DNA from: a bacterium
GTDB taxonomy: Bacteria > UBA10199 > 2-02-FULL-44-16 > JAAZCA01
Length of the DNA stretch: 33,484 bases
Direction: 5' to 3'
Assembly (NCBI GenBank): GCA_041648665.1
Contig: JBAZOP010000031.1
Location: forward strand, 1-33,484
Below are positions 24,220 through 32,230 of the stretch, one piece after another. Positions within the stretch are counted from its first letter, which is position 1; every line of letters begins with the position of its first letter. A model generated the notes under the pieces. That model ran no database searches and was not told where the DNA came from. It saw only the letters and a list, made by a program, of their open reading frames with translations. Both the position numbers and the translations under genes were made by a program.

Positions 24220-25320
24220 TCAGAACCTGAATGCCAAGTGGGGGCCGCCTGCGATTATGAAGTAATTCTCGTCGAAGGCGACGTAATGCATTTTCATCTG
24301 AACGCCCCAGCCTACGTTCGGATGGAAGTAATAGTCGAATCCCGCGCCCGCGTTCACGCCGATGTCCACGGCGGTGCGCGACGTGGAGAAGTAGCCGCCG
24401 GCCGGGATCGCGGCTGCGGAGACGCTGGTGATGTAGGGGCCGGCGGCCAAGGAGAAGAAGTAGCGTGACCTGTTGGCGATTATCGTGTTTGCCGCCGGTT
24501 CCACGTTTCCAAAATAGACCGCGTACTTTACCCCGAAGGATGGGGCGTAGGTGTCCATGCCTCCGCCCTGCGATGCGCTCTCCCATTTGGTGTGCGCATA
24601 CGTGAAGGAGCCCGTGGCGTACCAGTTCCCCTGTATCTGCACGTCGGCCTCTGCGTCGAACATGAGATAGACCAGCTTCTTCACCTTGAGGTCGTCGCCC
24701 GCCGGGACGAGATAGGCGATCATCGGCGAGAGGCGGATCGATGTCTCCCTGCGGAGGGCGACGGTCTTGGGGTTCACGTCGATCGATTCGGTCCACATGT
24801 TTCTCTGATCCGGCCTCGTGTCGAAATACGCGGGATCGATGGTGAGGGCGTTGTCGAACGAGAAGGCGGCCTCCTCCCAGCGCTTGGTGAGGTAGGCGTC
24901 CACGCCCCTGTTGCCCCATGCCCGCGACATCTGGAGATCGAGCTCGGTCGCCTTGCGATAGTTGTGCAGCGCGCTTTCGTAGTCTCCCTTCTCGTCCTGC
25001 GCCACGCCGAGGTTGTAGTAGATTTTGGGGTTCTCCTTGTCGAGCCTCTGGGCCTTCTTCAGCGCCTGGATCGCTTCGCCCGTTCGGCCGAGCTCGCCGA
25101 GCGCGATACCCATGTAGAGATAGACTCGCGCCAGTTCTTCGTCGGGGACGTCGTCGGGCGCCGAGCTCAGCGCGGCCTCGCAGGAGGCGAGCGCCGCATC
25201 CGACGAGTATTCGGCGCACAGCTTCGAGTTGTGGTCCCAAGAGCCCTGCGCCGCTGCGCTGTTCGCTGAGAAGAGGATCAGGACTGCTGCGAGCGGAAAA
25301 ATGGTTCCGGCTGATCTCAT
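24220..25320 (-). CDS. TPR protein with C-terminal outer membrane beta-barrel
   Basis: A 366-residue exported protein. The signal peptide runs to about residue 25 (FPLAAVLILFSANSAAA). Then come three tetratricopeptide-like repeats (residues about 55-170; LARVYLYMGIALGELGRTGEA, NPKIYYNLGVAQDEKGDYESA, MSRAWGNRGVDAYLTKRWEEA). The second half (about 170-366) has alternating aromatic and polar strands and ends in Phe (LAFRF), the usual end of outer membrane barrels. So a periplasmic TPR part is fused to an eight-strand-like barrel. GGGGGGAG precedes the ATG. It lies 12 bases after the PFK gene and before the cyclic-2,3-DPG synthetase-like gene. Partner unknown. Confidence 0.82.
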   Translation of the reverse strand: MRSAGTIFPLAAVLILFSANSAAAQGSWDHNSKLCAEYSSDAALASCEAALSSAPDDVPDEELARVYLYMGIALGELGRTGEAIQALKKAQRLDKENPKIYYNLGVAQDEKGDYESALHNYRKATELDLQMSRAWGNRGVDAYLTKRWEEAAFSFDNALTIDPAYFDTRPDQRNMWTESIDVNPKTVALRRETSIRLSPMIAYLVPAGDDLKVKKLVYLMFDAEADVQIQGNWYATGSFTYAHTKWESASQGGGMDTYAPSFGVKYAVYFGNVEPAANTIIANRSRYFFSLAAGPYITSVSAAAIPAGGYFSTSRTAVDIGVNAGAGFDYYFHPNVGWGVQMKMHYVAFDENYFIIAGGPHLAFRF

Positions 25321-25332
25321 ACTCCCCCCTTG

Positions 25333-26412
25333 TCAAATCCCGAACGATGCCCCGACCGCCTTGGCCGTGGCGATGAGCTGATGATCGCGGCTCACGAGAT
25401 TGAGTCCGGCGATTGCCTCGGAGAGAGGCGCCGGGACGAGCTCTTTTCCCCTGAGCGCGACCATGTTGCCGAATTTGCCTTCATGGGCGAGCTGCGCCGC
25501 CGCGGCGCCGCATCTGGTGGCCAGCACGCGGTCATAGAAGGATGGCGATCCTCCTCGCTGCAAGTGGCCGAGCACCGTCACTCTGGACTCGTGGCCCGTA
25601 GCCTCCTCGACGAATGCGGCGACAGCCTTTCCTATGCCGCCGAGCCTGATCGGGTCCGGGCTGTCCTTGATGATTGAATTGACCATGAGTTTTTCGCCCT
25701 CGGCATGCGCGCCCTCGGAGACCACGATGATGCTCGATCTCTTGCCGCGCCTGGACCTCTCCTTCACCGCTTCGATCACCTTCTCCCTCTTGAAAGGGAT
25801 CTCCGGTATGAGGATGACGTCGCCGCCTCCGGCCAGCCCTCCGCAGAGGGCTATCCAGCCGGCGTATCTGCCCATCACCTCCACGACCATGACGCGGTGA
25901 TGGGCCTCGGCCGTAGTGTGCAGGCGGTCGATCGCCTCGGTGACGAAGCCGCATGCGGTGTCGAAGCCGAATGTCTGATCCGTGCACAAGAGGTCGTTGT
26001 CGATCGTCTTGGGGAGCCCTATGACGCGGGGCCACAGCTCGCTCAGCTTGTTCGCTATGGTGAGGGTGCCGTCTCCGCCTATGCAGAAGAGGGCGTCGAG
26101 TCCCCACTTCTTCAGGTTCTCCAGGGCCTTGACCGTTCGCCCGGTCTCGATCTGCTTTCCGTCGCGCCGGTCAAAGGGGCTGGCCTTGTTGGAGGTGCCG
26201 AGGATCGTTCCCCCGCATTGGAGTATGTTTGCCACGTCGTCATAGCCGAGGCGCCGGGCATGGCCGCTCACCAGACCCTCGTATCCGTCTTGTATGCCCA
26301 GGACCTCCCACGAGAAATCGAGAACTCCTTTTCTCGTGATCGCGCGCAGCGCGGCGTTGAGCCCGGGGCAATCGCCGCCTCCGGTCAGGATCCCGACTTT
26401 CTTGATGGCCAT
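25333..26412 (-). CDS. pfkA: 6-phosphofructokinase (group III type, probably ATP-using)
   Basis: Cytoplasmic glycolytic kinase, 359 residues, phosphorylating fructose 6-phosphate. The nucleotide site GILTGGGDCPGLNAALR, the CIGGDGTLT motif, the catalytic PKTIDND and QRGGSPSFYDR are intact. GGDGT (Gly at the position numbered 104 in E. coli) points to ATP, while Lys in PKTIDND (position 124) is the residue seen in pyrophosphate enzymes. The Gly/Lys pair is that of group III ATP-PFKs, whose length also fits. Start ATG 26412 follows AAAGGAA. It lies 16 bases after the histidine kinase gene in the same direction. Confidence 0.93.
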   Translation of the reverse strand: MAIKKVGILTGGGDCPGLNAALRAITRKGVLDFSWEVLGIQDGYEGLVSGHARRLGYDDVANILQCGGTILGTSNKASPFDRRDGKQIETGRTVKALENLKKWGLDALFCIGGDGTLTIANKLSELWPRVIGLPKTIDNDLLCTDQTFGFDTACGFVTEAIDRLHTTAEAHHRVMVVEVMGRYAGWIALCGGLAGGGDVILIPEIPFKREKVIEAVKERSRRGKRSSIIVVSEGAHAEGEKLMVNSIIKDSPDPIRLGGIGKAVAAFVEEATGHESRVTVLGHLQRGGSPSFYDRVLATRCGAAAAQLAHEGKFGNMVALRGKELVPAPLSEAIAGLNLVSRDHQLIATAKAVGASFGI

Positions 26413-26428
26413 CGCGTTCCTTTCGTTT

Positions 26429-28216
26429 TCATGCCGCGTCCGGAGGCATGTCGGGCAGCGTGATGCTGAAGGTGCTGCCCTCGCCGTAGGTGCTCCTCAC
26501 GTCTATCGTTCCGCCGTGCTTCTCCACGAGAAGTTTGCAGATCGACAGCCCGAGCCCCGAGCCGTCGCTGCTCGCCCTGCCGTCCTTTATCTGGCGGAAC
26601 GGTTCGAAGATCATCGAGACATCCATATCCTTTATGCCTATTCCCGTGTCCTCGACGTCTATCCTGACCCCCGCTTCTATCGCTTCGCCTTTGAGAGTTA
26701 TCTTGCCTCCGCTGTCGGTGAATTTTGTGGCGTTGTTGATCAGGTTGATCACGGTCTGTCTTATCTTGTCGGAGTCGCAGACGATATCCCTGTGTTGCTC
26801 AGGCAAGTCGAGGATGAGCGCTATCCCCTTGGCCTCTGCTGCGGGCTTCATGAGATGGTAGACGTCCGTCATCAGCTCGTTCACGTCCGTCTTCTCGTAG
26901 TTCATCTGCACCTTTCCCGCCTCGATCCTTGTGAAGTCGAGAAGGTCCTTGGTCAGCCTCACCAGGCGCTCCACGTTCCTCTTTCCCATATCCAGGCGCT
27001 GCTTTTGCTTTTCGGATATCGGGCCGTCGACGCCTTCCTGTATGAGCTCGATGGCCTGTTTGATCGTGCCGAGCGGGGTCCGAAGTTCGTGCGATACGAT
27101 GGATGTCAGCTGATTCTTGGCCTCGTGCGCCTTCTCCAGCAGGGTGTTGGTTTCCCTCAGTTCGTCCTGTGAGGATTTGAGCGCCCCGAGCATCTTATTG
27201 ATGGAGCTGCTCACGGTCGTTATCTCGTCGTCTCCGCTGACATCGACCGTGGAAGATGCGTCCTGGCTCGAAGCGATCGCGTTGACTTCGCGGTTGAGCC
27301 TGAGCAGCCGCTTGAGCACCAGGCGTTCGGTCAGGAGCACGTTGATCAAAAGCACCACGAAACCCAGGCCGATCATGGTCTTGACGAAATAGGACATGGT
27401 GTTTAACGCCTGCGAGTAGATCGACCTCGGTTGCTCCATCCTGATTATGAGGTTTTTCTTGCCGGTGATATCGCTGACAAGGCGGTAGCCTGCGATCCTG
27501 TCGTCGTCCAAGGCTATGGCCGTGGCAGGATGCTTCGCGGTCAACAGGGACGCGGCTTTCTTCACGTCGGGCGGAAGATTGTCCGCGTCTGCGAAATATA
27601 TCTCGATGGGGTATTTGAGGATCTTCTTCCATGCGGCGAGCCTCCGATCATCTATTTTTCTGCCCATGATCAGCGTTCCATGGCTGGGGCCCTTTCTCTC
27701 GGAGGTCAGAATCTGGTGTGCTGATACCAGGATCGGATATTCAGGCAGGAAGAGGAGGCCGTTAACCGAAGTGCTGTAATCGCGCGGGGTGAAGAAGGCC
27801 GGATGGGATTCGATCGCTTCTTTCCACCCCTGGGGCACGGGCGCCGTCCTCCTGTTCCACGGGTCGGCGCCGCCGTCGGCAAGATGGGTCTTCTTGGAGT
27901 CGAAGATCGAGACAATTTCTGTGTCTATGTTGCTGAGCGATATCGGGTCGAAGTTTCTTACGATATAGCCTTCGTCGGGGTTTGCGGCGTACTCGTACGT
28001 CTCGTCCCACGTCGCCCAGTCCGTATCCATCAAGGCGATGCTGTCTATCTCTTTTTTGATGAGGTCTGCGGCGCTTTCCGCGCCGTTTGCGGCGATGTCG
28101 GCCTCGATCGTCCTGAACCTGCCGAGTATGATGATCCTGACCGACGCGATGGCGAGAGTGGCCAGGGTGATGAGCACTATGCCGAAGATCAGATGCGTCT
28201 TGATCCTGAGCTTCAT
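26429..28216 (-). CDS. Sensor histidine kinase with CHASE4-like periplasmic domain
   Basis: Membrane sensor kinase, 595 residues. A first membrane helix (about 5-28) is followed by a periplasmic domain (about 30-260) of CHASE4 type (MDTDWATWDETYEY, ILVSAHQIL, GPSHGTLIMGR). The second helix (about 270-290) leads to a HAMP linker, a short coiled coil and HisKA with SHELRTPLGTIKQA (His376). The ATPase domain has NLINNATKF, DTGIGIKD and GSGLGLSICK. ATG 28216 is chosen because GGGGGA precedes it; a TTG four codons earlier is less likely. No response regulator is adjacent, so the partner is elsewhere. It heads a minus-strand run with PFK, which suggests but does not prove a metabolic link. Confidence 0.92.
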   Translation of the reverse strand: MKLRIKTHLIFGIVLITLATLAIASVRIIILGRFRTIEADIAANGAESAADLIKKEIDSIALMDTDWATWDETYEYAANPDEGYIVRNFDPISLSNIDTEIVSIFDSKKTHLADGGADPWNRRTAPVPQGWKEAIESHPAFFTPRDYSTSVNGLLFLPEYPILVSAHQILTSERKGPSHGTLIMGRKIDDRRLAAWKKILKYPIEIYFADADNLPPDVKKAASLLTAKHPATAIALDDDRIAGYRLVSDITGKKNLIIRMEQPRSIYSQALNTMSYFVKTMIGLGFVVLLINVLLTERLVLKRLLRLNREVNAIASSQDASSTVDVSGDDEITTVSSSINKMLGALKSSQDELRETNTLLEKAHEAKNQLTSIVSHELRTPLGTIKQAIELIQEGVDGPISEKQKQRLDMGKRNVERLVRLTKDLLDFTRIEAGKVQMNYEKTDVNELMTDVYHLMKPAAEAKGIALILDLPEQHRDIVCDSDKIRQTVINLINNATKFTDSGGKITLKGEAIEAGVRIDVEDTGIGIKDMDVSMIFEPFRQIKDGRASSDGSGLGLSICKLLVEKHGGTIDVRSTYGEGSTFSITLPDMPPDAA

Positions 28217-28341
28217 TAAATCCCCCAATTTATTCCAAAAACAGCGAAAAAGATCTTATATGCTATAGTCTTAAAAAACAATAGCTTACTAATTTTTGCG
28301 GCGGCGGGCGTGCGAGCACAAATGTGTGCAGTGCCATTTTC

Positions 28342-28370
28342 TTGACCGCGCCTTGCTTGGGCATTACAAA
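28342..28370 (+). promoter_or_regulatory. Putative promoter of the small Cys-rich gene
   Basis: TTGACC (28342-28347) and TACAAA (28365-28370) are spaced by 17 bases, 26 bases before the ATG at 28396. An AAAGGGGG ribosome site lies between. Confidence 0.5.
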
Positions 28371-28395
28371 GGTCAGGATGGAAAGGGGGCGCGGC

Positions 28396-28718
28396 ATGAG
28401 ATCTAAAAGCAGTATATCGGTCTTCGTCCTATTGGTCGTCTTGACGTCGGCGCGTGTATTTTGTTTTCAGGGGTAGCCCGGGCCGTCAAGCCGCCGACCG
28501 AGAAGGAGAGGGCGTACCAGAGCAAGGACAAGTATGAATGGAGCGATCTCAAACCCGGCAAGAAGGCGCACACCAAGAGCGGCAAGTTCTGCGAATGCGG
28601 GGTGAGCAGCACCGACGAGAACGAATGCTATATACCCCGAAAGGGGCAGGTATGCTGCAATCCGAAGACAGGGGATTGCCGTATGCTGGATATGGGGAAC
28701 GTCAACACGCCCTGGTAA
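28396..28718 (+). pseudogene. Small exported cysteine-rich protein, frameshifted in its signal peptide
   Basis: ATG 28396 has an AAAGGGGG site and begins a good signal peptide (SISVFVLLVVLTSARVF) that stops at TAG 28474-28476. The -1 frame, open from about 28461, reads FSGVARA, which would be the end of a signal peptide with an Ala-x-Ala site, followed by a hydrophilic domain to 28718. One missing T in the run at about 28459-28467 would explain it. The mature part (about 77 residues) has six cysteines: FCEC, a single Cys nine residues later, a CC pair eight residues on, and a last Cys in TGDC. This suggests a disulfide-rich fold. If the shift is not real (sequence error) or is bypassed by slippage, the gene is intact; TTG 28461 is another possible start. 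Confidence 0.6.
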
Positions 28719-28736
28719 ACAGGAAAGGATTTTGAG

Positions 28737-29072
28737 ATGGCCCAGAACATCGACGAGATAACTATAAACTGGACGGACGAGAGCGACGGCAAGCAGAAGG
28801 TGAAGGAGCTGAAGAAGGAGGTCCTCTCGCGCGGCTCCTGGACCACGATTGTCTTCCTCTACCAGGACCTGGACAACAAGACCGGCGAGTTTGGTCCGCC
28901 GAAGATCAGGATACAGCGCTTCCAGAAGAGGGGAGGCGAATTCCGTCCGCAGAGCAAGTTCAACATCTCGAGCGAAAAGCAGGCGTACCAGATCGTGGAT
29001 GTGATAAAGACCTGGTTCCCCGAAAGGCCGAAGGCGGATGCCGTCCCTGATGAGCAGACAGAGGAAGAATAG
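28737..29072 (+). CDS. Conserved-looking hypothetical protein
   Basis: A 111-residue soluble protein without signal peptide, family not recognised. Residues about 5-90 alternate strands and charged loops (EITINWTDESDGKQKVKELKK; TTIVFLYQDLD; PKIRIQRFQKRGGEF), and a helix with KQAYQIVDVIKTWFP follows. The C-terminal 15 residues are acidic and disordered (DEQTEEE). The start has AGGAAAGG just upstream and lies 18 bases after the Cys-rich gene. Basic strands plus an acidic tail recall small nucleic-acid-binding proteins, but this is only a resemblance. Confidence 0.75.
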   Translation: MAQNIDEITINWTDESDGKQKVKELKKEVLSRGSWTTIVFLYQDLDNKTGEFGPPKIRIQRFQKRGGEFRPQSKFNISSEKQAYQIVDVIKTWFPERPKADAVPDEQTEEE

Positions 29073-29088
29073 AGCCAACCTGTTGATT

Positions 29089-29094
29089 TATAAT
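29089..29094 (+). promoter_or_regulatory. Candidate -10 element ahead of small exported gene
   Basis: A perfect TATAAT lies 57 bases before the ATG at 29151 in an AT-rich gap. No convincing -35 is seen at normal spacing. Confidence 0.3.
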
Positions 29095-29150
29095 GTAAAT
29101 ATCTGACGCAACTTCTCCCGATCCCTGCCGATAATTATCATAGAGGGCAT

Positions 29151-29522
29151 ATGAAGGTATTGTTTTTGGCCATTTTGATCGCAGGTTTCCTGGCGCCGGC
29201 CGGTGCTTTTGCGCGTACCTGCTCCACGCGCGCCAACAGCCTTGATGATTTCAGGGGCTGCATGGTCCCGATGCGCGGCACGATCGGCACGGCCACGGTG
29301 TACTCCTCGGGAAACTACGACGAGGCCCATCGGAAGCTCATGTCAGCGATGGCTCGCAGCAATGTGGTGCCCCCTCAGGTGATGCCGACCTACGGCATGT
29401 CGTATCCCGGGTACGCCATGTACAACCCCTATTTTATGATCGCCAGCTCCTACATGAACGTCCTCTACCGCTTCAACGCCCCCTATGCCGTGAACCCGTA
29501 CTACTTCGGCTACAGGCGTTGA
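29151..29522 (+). CDS. Small exported Tyr/Met/Pro-rich hypothetical protein
   Basis: A 123-residue protein I do not recognise. The signal peptide is clear (FLAILIAGFLAPAGAFA). The mature N-terminal part has two cysteines (TCSTRA; RGCMVP) that may form a disulfide. The C-terminal half is rich in Tyr, Met, Pro and Asn (TYGMSYPGYAMYNPYF; APYAVNPYYFGYRR), a low-complexity aromatic composition seen in some surface or matrix proteins. GAGGG precedes the ATG. It ends 51 bases before the LD-carboxypeptidase gene, which has its own promoter. Confidence 0.75.
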   Translation: MKVLFLAILIAGFLAPAGAFARTCSTRANSLDDFRGCMVPMRGTIGTATVYSSGNYDEAHRKLMSAMARSNVVPPQVMPTYGMSYPGYAMYNPYFMIASSYMNVLYRFNAPYAVNPYYFGYRR

Positions 29523-29536
29523 TCGTCCCCTTGCCC

Positions 29537-29565
29537 TTGCGGCATTTTCTTTGGGGCTGTATACT
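29537..29565 (+). promoter_or_regulatory. Promoter giving a nearly leaderless LD-carboxypeptidase transcript
   Basis: TTGCGG (29537-29542) and TATACT (29560-29565) are spaced by 17 bases. The ATG is at 29574, only 8 bases after the -10, so transcription should begin at or within a few bases of the start codon. No ribosome binding site is present. Confidence 0.5.
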
Positions 29566-29573
29566 CCGCAAAA

Positions 29574-30506
29574 ATGCGGCCGATAAAACCATTCAAGCTG
29601 GTCCCGGGAGATCGCGTAGGCGTGGTCGCGCCCGCCTCCTCGTTCATGAAGCGCGGGCTCATGCTCGGCATCGACAAGCTCAGGTGGTGGGGGTTCGACC
29701 CCGTAGTCCCGGAGAAGGTGCTGGAGCACGCGAAAAAGCCCTCTGACAGGGAGCGCACGAAGCGTTACCGCGAAAAGGCGGAGGAGATCGTGAAGATGTT
29801 CAGCGATCCCTCGATAAGCGCGATCTTCTGCGCAGAGGCAGGCTACGGCTCGATCGCCATACTGCCGTTTCTGGAGGAGGTCGATCTCTCGCAATATCCC
29901 AAGATCTTCGTCGGATTCTCGGACATCACGCTTCTCCTCCTCTATTTCCACATGCGTTACGGCTGGGTCACCTTTCACGGCCCGACCGTCGCACAGGAGC
30001 TGTACAAGGGCATGCCTCCATCTACGGAGATCGCGCTTCAGGAGGCGATCACGAAGACGGGCCGGCTCGGCGACATATACGGGCGCGACCTCGAAGTGAT
30101 CGCCCCTGGGGAGTCGAGCGGCAGGATCATCGGCGGCAACCTGTCCAGGATGCTCATGACCCTCGGCACGCGCTTTGAGATCGACACCAGGGGAAAGATC
30201 CTCTTCATCGAGGAGGTGGACGAGGGGCACATAGAGATCGACGGCAACCTCAACCACCTCAAGCTCGCCGGCAAACTCGACAAGGTGAACGGGATCGTAT
30301 TCTCCGAGATGGCGGGGTGCATGGGCGGAGACCGGAGGGCGCTGCTTCGGTATCTGAGGAGATTCTTCAGGGGTGCGGATTACCCCGTCCTCCTGGGCAT
30401 CCCGTCAGGGCACGGGATCGAGAACATCACGATCCCGATAGGGGTGAGGGCGAAGATTGCGGAGGACCCTCCAAGGCTCTTGATCGAAGAGGGGGGAGTC
30501 AGGTAG
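29574..30506 (+). CDS. ldcA: LD-carboxypeptidase, peptidase family S66
   Basis: Serine peptidase of the S66 family, 310 residues, removing the terminal D-alanine from murein tetrapeptides during cell wall recycling. The start LVPGDRVGVVAPASSF is typical. The nucleophile Ser is in VGFSDITLLL, a glutamate in LFIEEVDEGH and the catalytic His in LGIPSGHGIENITIPIG, so the Ser-Glu-His set is present. The family motif usually read RGGYG is EAGYG here. No signal peptide is seen, as expected for the cytoplasmic enzyme. The start codon has no ribosome site and sits next to a promoter. Confidence 0.9.
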   Translation: MRPIKPFKLVPGDRVGVVAPASSFMKRGLMLGIDKLRWWGFDPVVPEKVLEHAKKPSDRERTKRYREKAEEIVKMFSDPSISAIFCAEAGYGSIAILPFLEEVDLSQYPKIFVGFSDITLLLLYFHMRYGWVTFHGPTVAQELYKGMPPSTEIALQEAITKTGRLGDIYGRDLEVIAPGESSGRIIGGNLSRMLMTLGTRFEIDTRGKILFIEEVDEGHIEIDGNLNHLKLAGKLDKVNGIVFSEMAGCMGGDRRALLRYLRRFFRGADYPVLLGIPSGHGIENITIPIGVRAKIAEDPPRLLIEEGGVR

Positions 30507-30526
30507 AGATCGTTTACGGAGGGATG

Positions 30527-30865
30527 ATGGGTCAGCAATTGAAACAGGCGCTTTTGAATGCGGGCATTGTCAGCGACGACAAACTCAAGGAGATGGATCG
30601 CGAAAAATCCAAGGAGCGCCATCTCAAGAAGGGCGGCAGGGTCCGCGAGGACCAGATCCGCATCGTGTGCGAGGCGTGCGAGAAGAGCGCGCCGGACGTG
30701 GAGCGCTACTTCCACAAAAACAGGCTCATCGAGGGCAAGGAGTGGCTCTGCCTTCGATGCGCCGACGAATACCAGATAAACGATGAGTTCAGGGCCACCG
30801 CCCAGAGCACCCAGTCGAAGCAAGGTCTTTTTATCAGGCAGTACGGCCGCACCAAGAAAATCTAG
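30527..30865 (+). CDS. Small zinc-ribbon hypothetical protein
   Basis: A 112-residue soluble protein. GGAGGG precedes two ATG codons; the second (30527) has the better spacing. An N-terminal helix (QQLKQALLNAGIVSDD) resembles the start of DUF2058-type proteins and is followed by a very basic segment. Two CxxC pairs (CEAC and CLRC, 23 residues apart) form a probable zinc ribbon at residues about 45-75. The C-terminus is basic. Nucleic acid binding is inferred from charge and zinc motif. Its stop overlaps the 3' end of the convergent trkA by four bases. Confidence 0.78.
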   Translation: MGQQLKQALLNAGIVSDDKLKEMDREKSKERHLKKGGRVREDQIRIVCEACEKSAPDVERYFHKNRLIEGKEWLCLRCADEYQINDEFRATAQSTQSKQGLFIRQYGRTKKI

Positions 30866-32220
30866 AAGTATTCCATCCCGACCGTGAGCAGCTTTTCGAT
30901 CTTATCGATCGCGTCTCTCCGGGCTATGAGGAGCAGCCGGTCTTTCGGCTCGATGACGGTCTGCCCGTGGGGCACCATCATCGAGTCGCCGCGCTGCACG
31001 GAGAGGATGACCACGCCCTTGGGCAGTTTGAGCTCCTTGATCGGCTTGTTGATGATCTCGGAGGTGGGAAGGGCCTCGGCCTCAATGAATTCCGCTTCGT
31101 CCATGAGGGACGAGGCGTGCAAGATTTTGCCTTTCCTTATGAAATGGAGAATCGTGTTCCCGGCCAGCTGCCTCGGGTTCACCGCCACATCTATGCCGAG
31201 CGTACCTATCAGCCTCTGGTAGCCGCGGTTGTGCGAGAGCGCGATCGACATCCTGCAGCCCTTCTTCTTCGCCAGCAGGGCGGAGAGGATGTTGTCCTCG
31301 TCGTCCTTTGTCACCGCGACGAAGGCATCCATGCTGTCGATGTTCTCCTCTTCGAGGAAGTCCTGGTCGGTGGCGCTGGTGTTGAGGATGATCGACTTGT
31401 TGAGGTTTCGCGAGAGGACCGAACAGAGCTTGGGGTCCGGCTCCACTATCTTGACTGAGACTCCTTCTTTCTCCAGCGATGCCGCCAGGTTCATGCCTAT
31501 GAATCCGCCTCCGTAGATCATGATCGAGCCCGTGCGCTCGCCCTCGTGGCCCAGGAGCTTCATCGCCTCTTCTACCTTCTCGGCCTCGGCCGCGAAGTAG
31601 ACCGTGTCGCCCGGCATGATCCGGCTGTCGCCCATGGGGGTTAGGACCTGGTTGTTGCGGACGATCGCGGCGATCACGCACGGCCCGCCCTCGCCCAGCT
31701 GTTTGATCTCCCGAAGCGGCCTGTTGATGAACTCGCTCTGCCTGCGCGCAAGCGCCCCCACCAGTTTGAGCCTCCCGTCGAAGAACTCCATGATCTCGAC
31801 CGAGCCCGGCAGGGCCAGGATCTTGAGGATGGAATGGGCCGCCTCTTTGTCAGGGTTGATGAGCAGGTTCACGTTGAATTTTCCCTGGAGGACCTCCTCC
31901 TCGATCTCGAACTGAGGGTCCCTGATGCGCGCTATGCGCTTTGCCTGCGGAGCCTGCAGGCCGGCGAGCATCACGGCGAGAAGGTTCACCTCGTCGCTGT
32001 TGGTCACTGCGAGCACCATCTCTGCGCCGGAGACGCCGGCTTGAGAGAGCGTATTTGGAGACGCGCCGTTGCCGAGCATTATCTTGGCGTCCAGGCTCTC
32101 CTCGAGCTCGTCGACGATGCGCTCGTCCTTCTCTATGATGATCACCTCGCGGTCGTGCTCGATCAGCTTCTCGGCTATGAAGCGACCGATCTCGCCGCCG
32201 CCTATTATCAGTACCGTCAC
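30862..32220 (-). CDS. trkA: Trk system potassium uptake regulatory protein TrkA
   Basis: Cytoplasmic gating subunit of the Trk potassium system, 452 residues. It has two tandem RCK units, each a nucleotide-binding domain plus a TrkA-C domain. The first begins VLIIGGGEIGRFIAEKL and the second SIMIYGGGFIGMNLAASL, both with glycine motifs for NAD(H)/ATP. The length is that of the duplicated TrkA form. It lies 10 bases downstream of trkH in the same direction, clearly one operon. Confidence 0.95.
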   Translation of the reverse strand: MTVLIIGGGEIGRFIAEKLIEHDREVIIIEKDERIVDELEESLDAKIMLGNGASPNTLSQAGVSGAEMVLAVTNSDEVNLLAVMLAGLQAPQAKRIARIRDPQFEIEEEVLQGKFNVNLLINPDKEAAHSILKILALPGSVEIMEFFDGRLKLVGALARRQSEFINRPLREIKQLGEGGPCVIAAIVRNNQVLTPMGDSRIMPGDTVYFAAEAEKVEEAMKLLGHEGERTGSIMIYGGGFIGMNLAASLEKEGVSVKIVEPDPKLCSVLSRNLNKSIILNTSATDQDFLEEENIDSMDAFVAVTKDDEDNILSALLAKKKGCRMSIALSHNRGYQRLIGTLGIDVAVNPRQLAGNTILHFIRKGKILHASSLMDEAEFIEAEALPTSEIINKPIKELKLPKGVVILSVQRGDSMMVPHGQTVIEPKDRLLLIARRDAIDKIEKLLTVGMEYF

Positions 32221-32230
32221 GTGAGACCTC

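Noticed and set aside
28459..28467. Programmed -1 frameshift site
   Set aside because: The sequence does not match a standard X XXY YYZ slippery heptamer in the right frame and no downstream stem is obvious; simple loss of a T is preferred.
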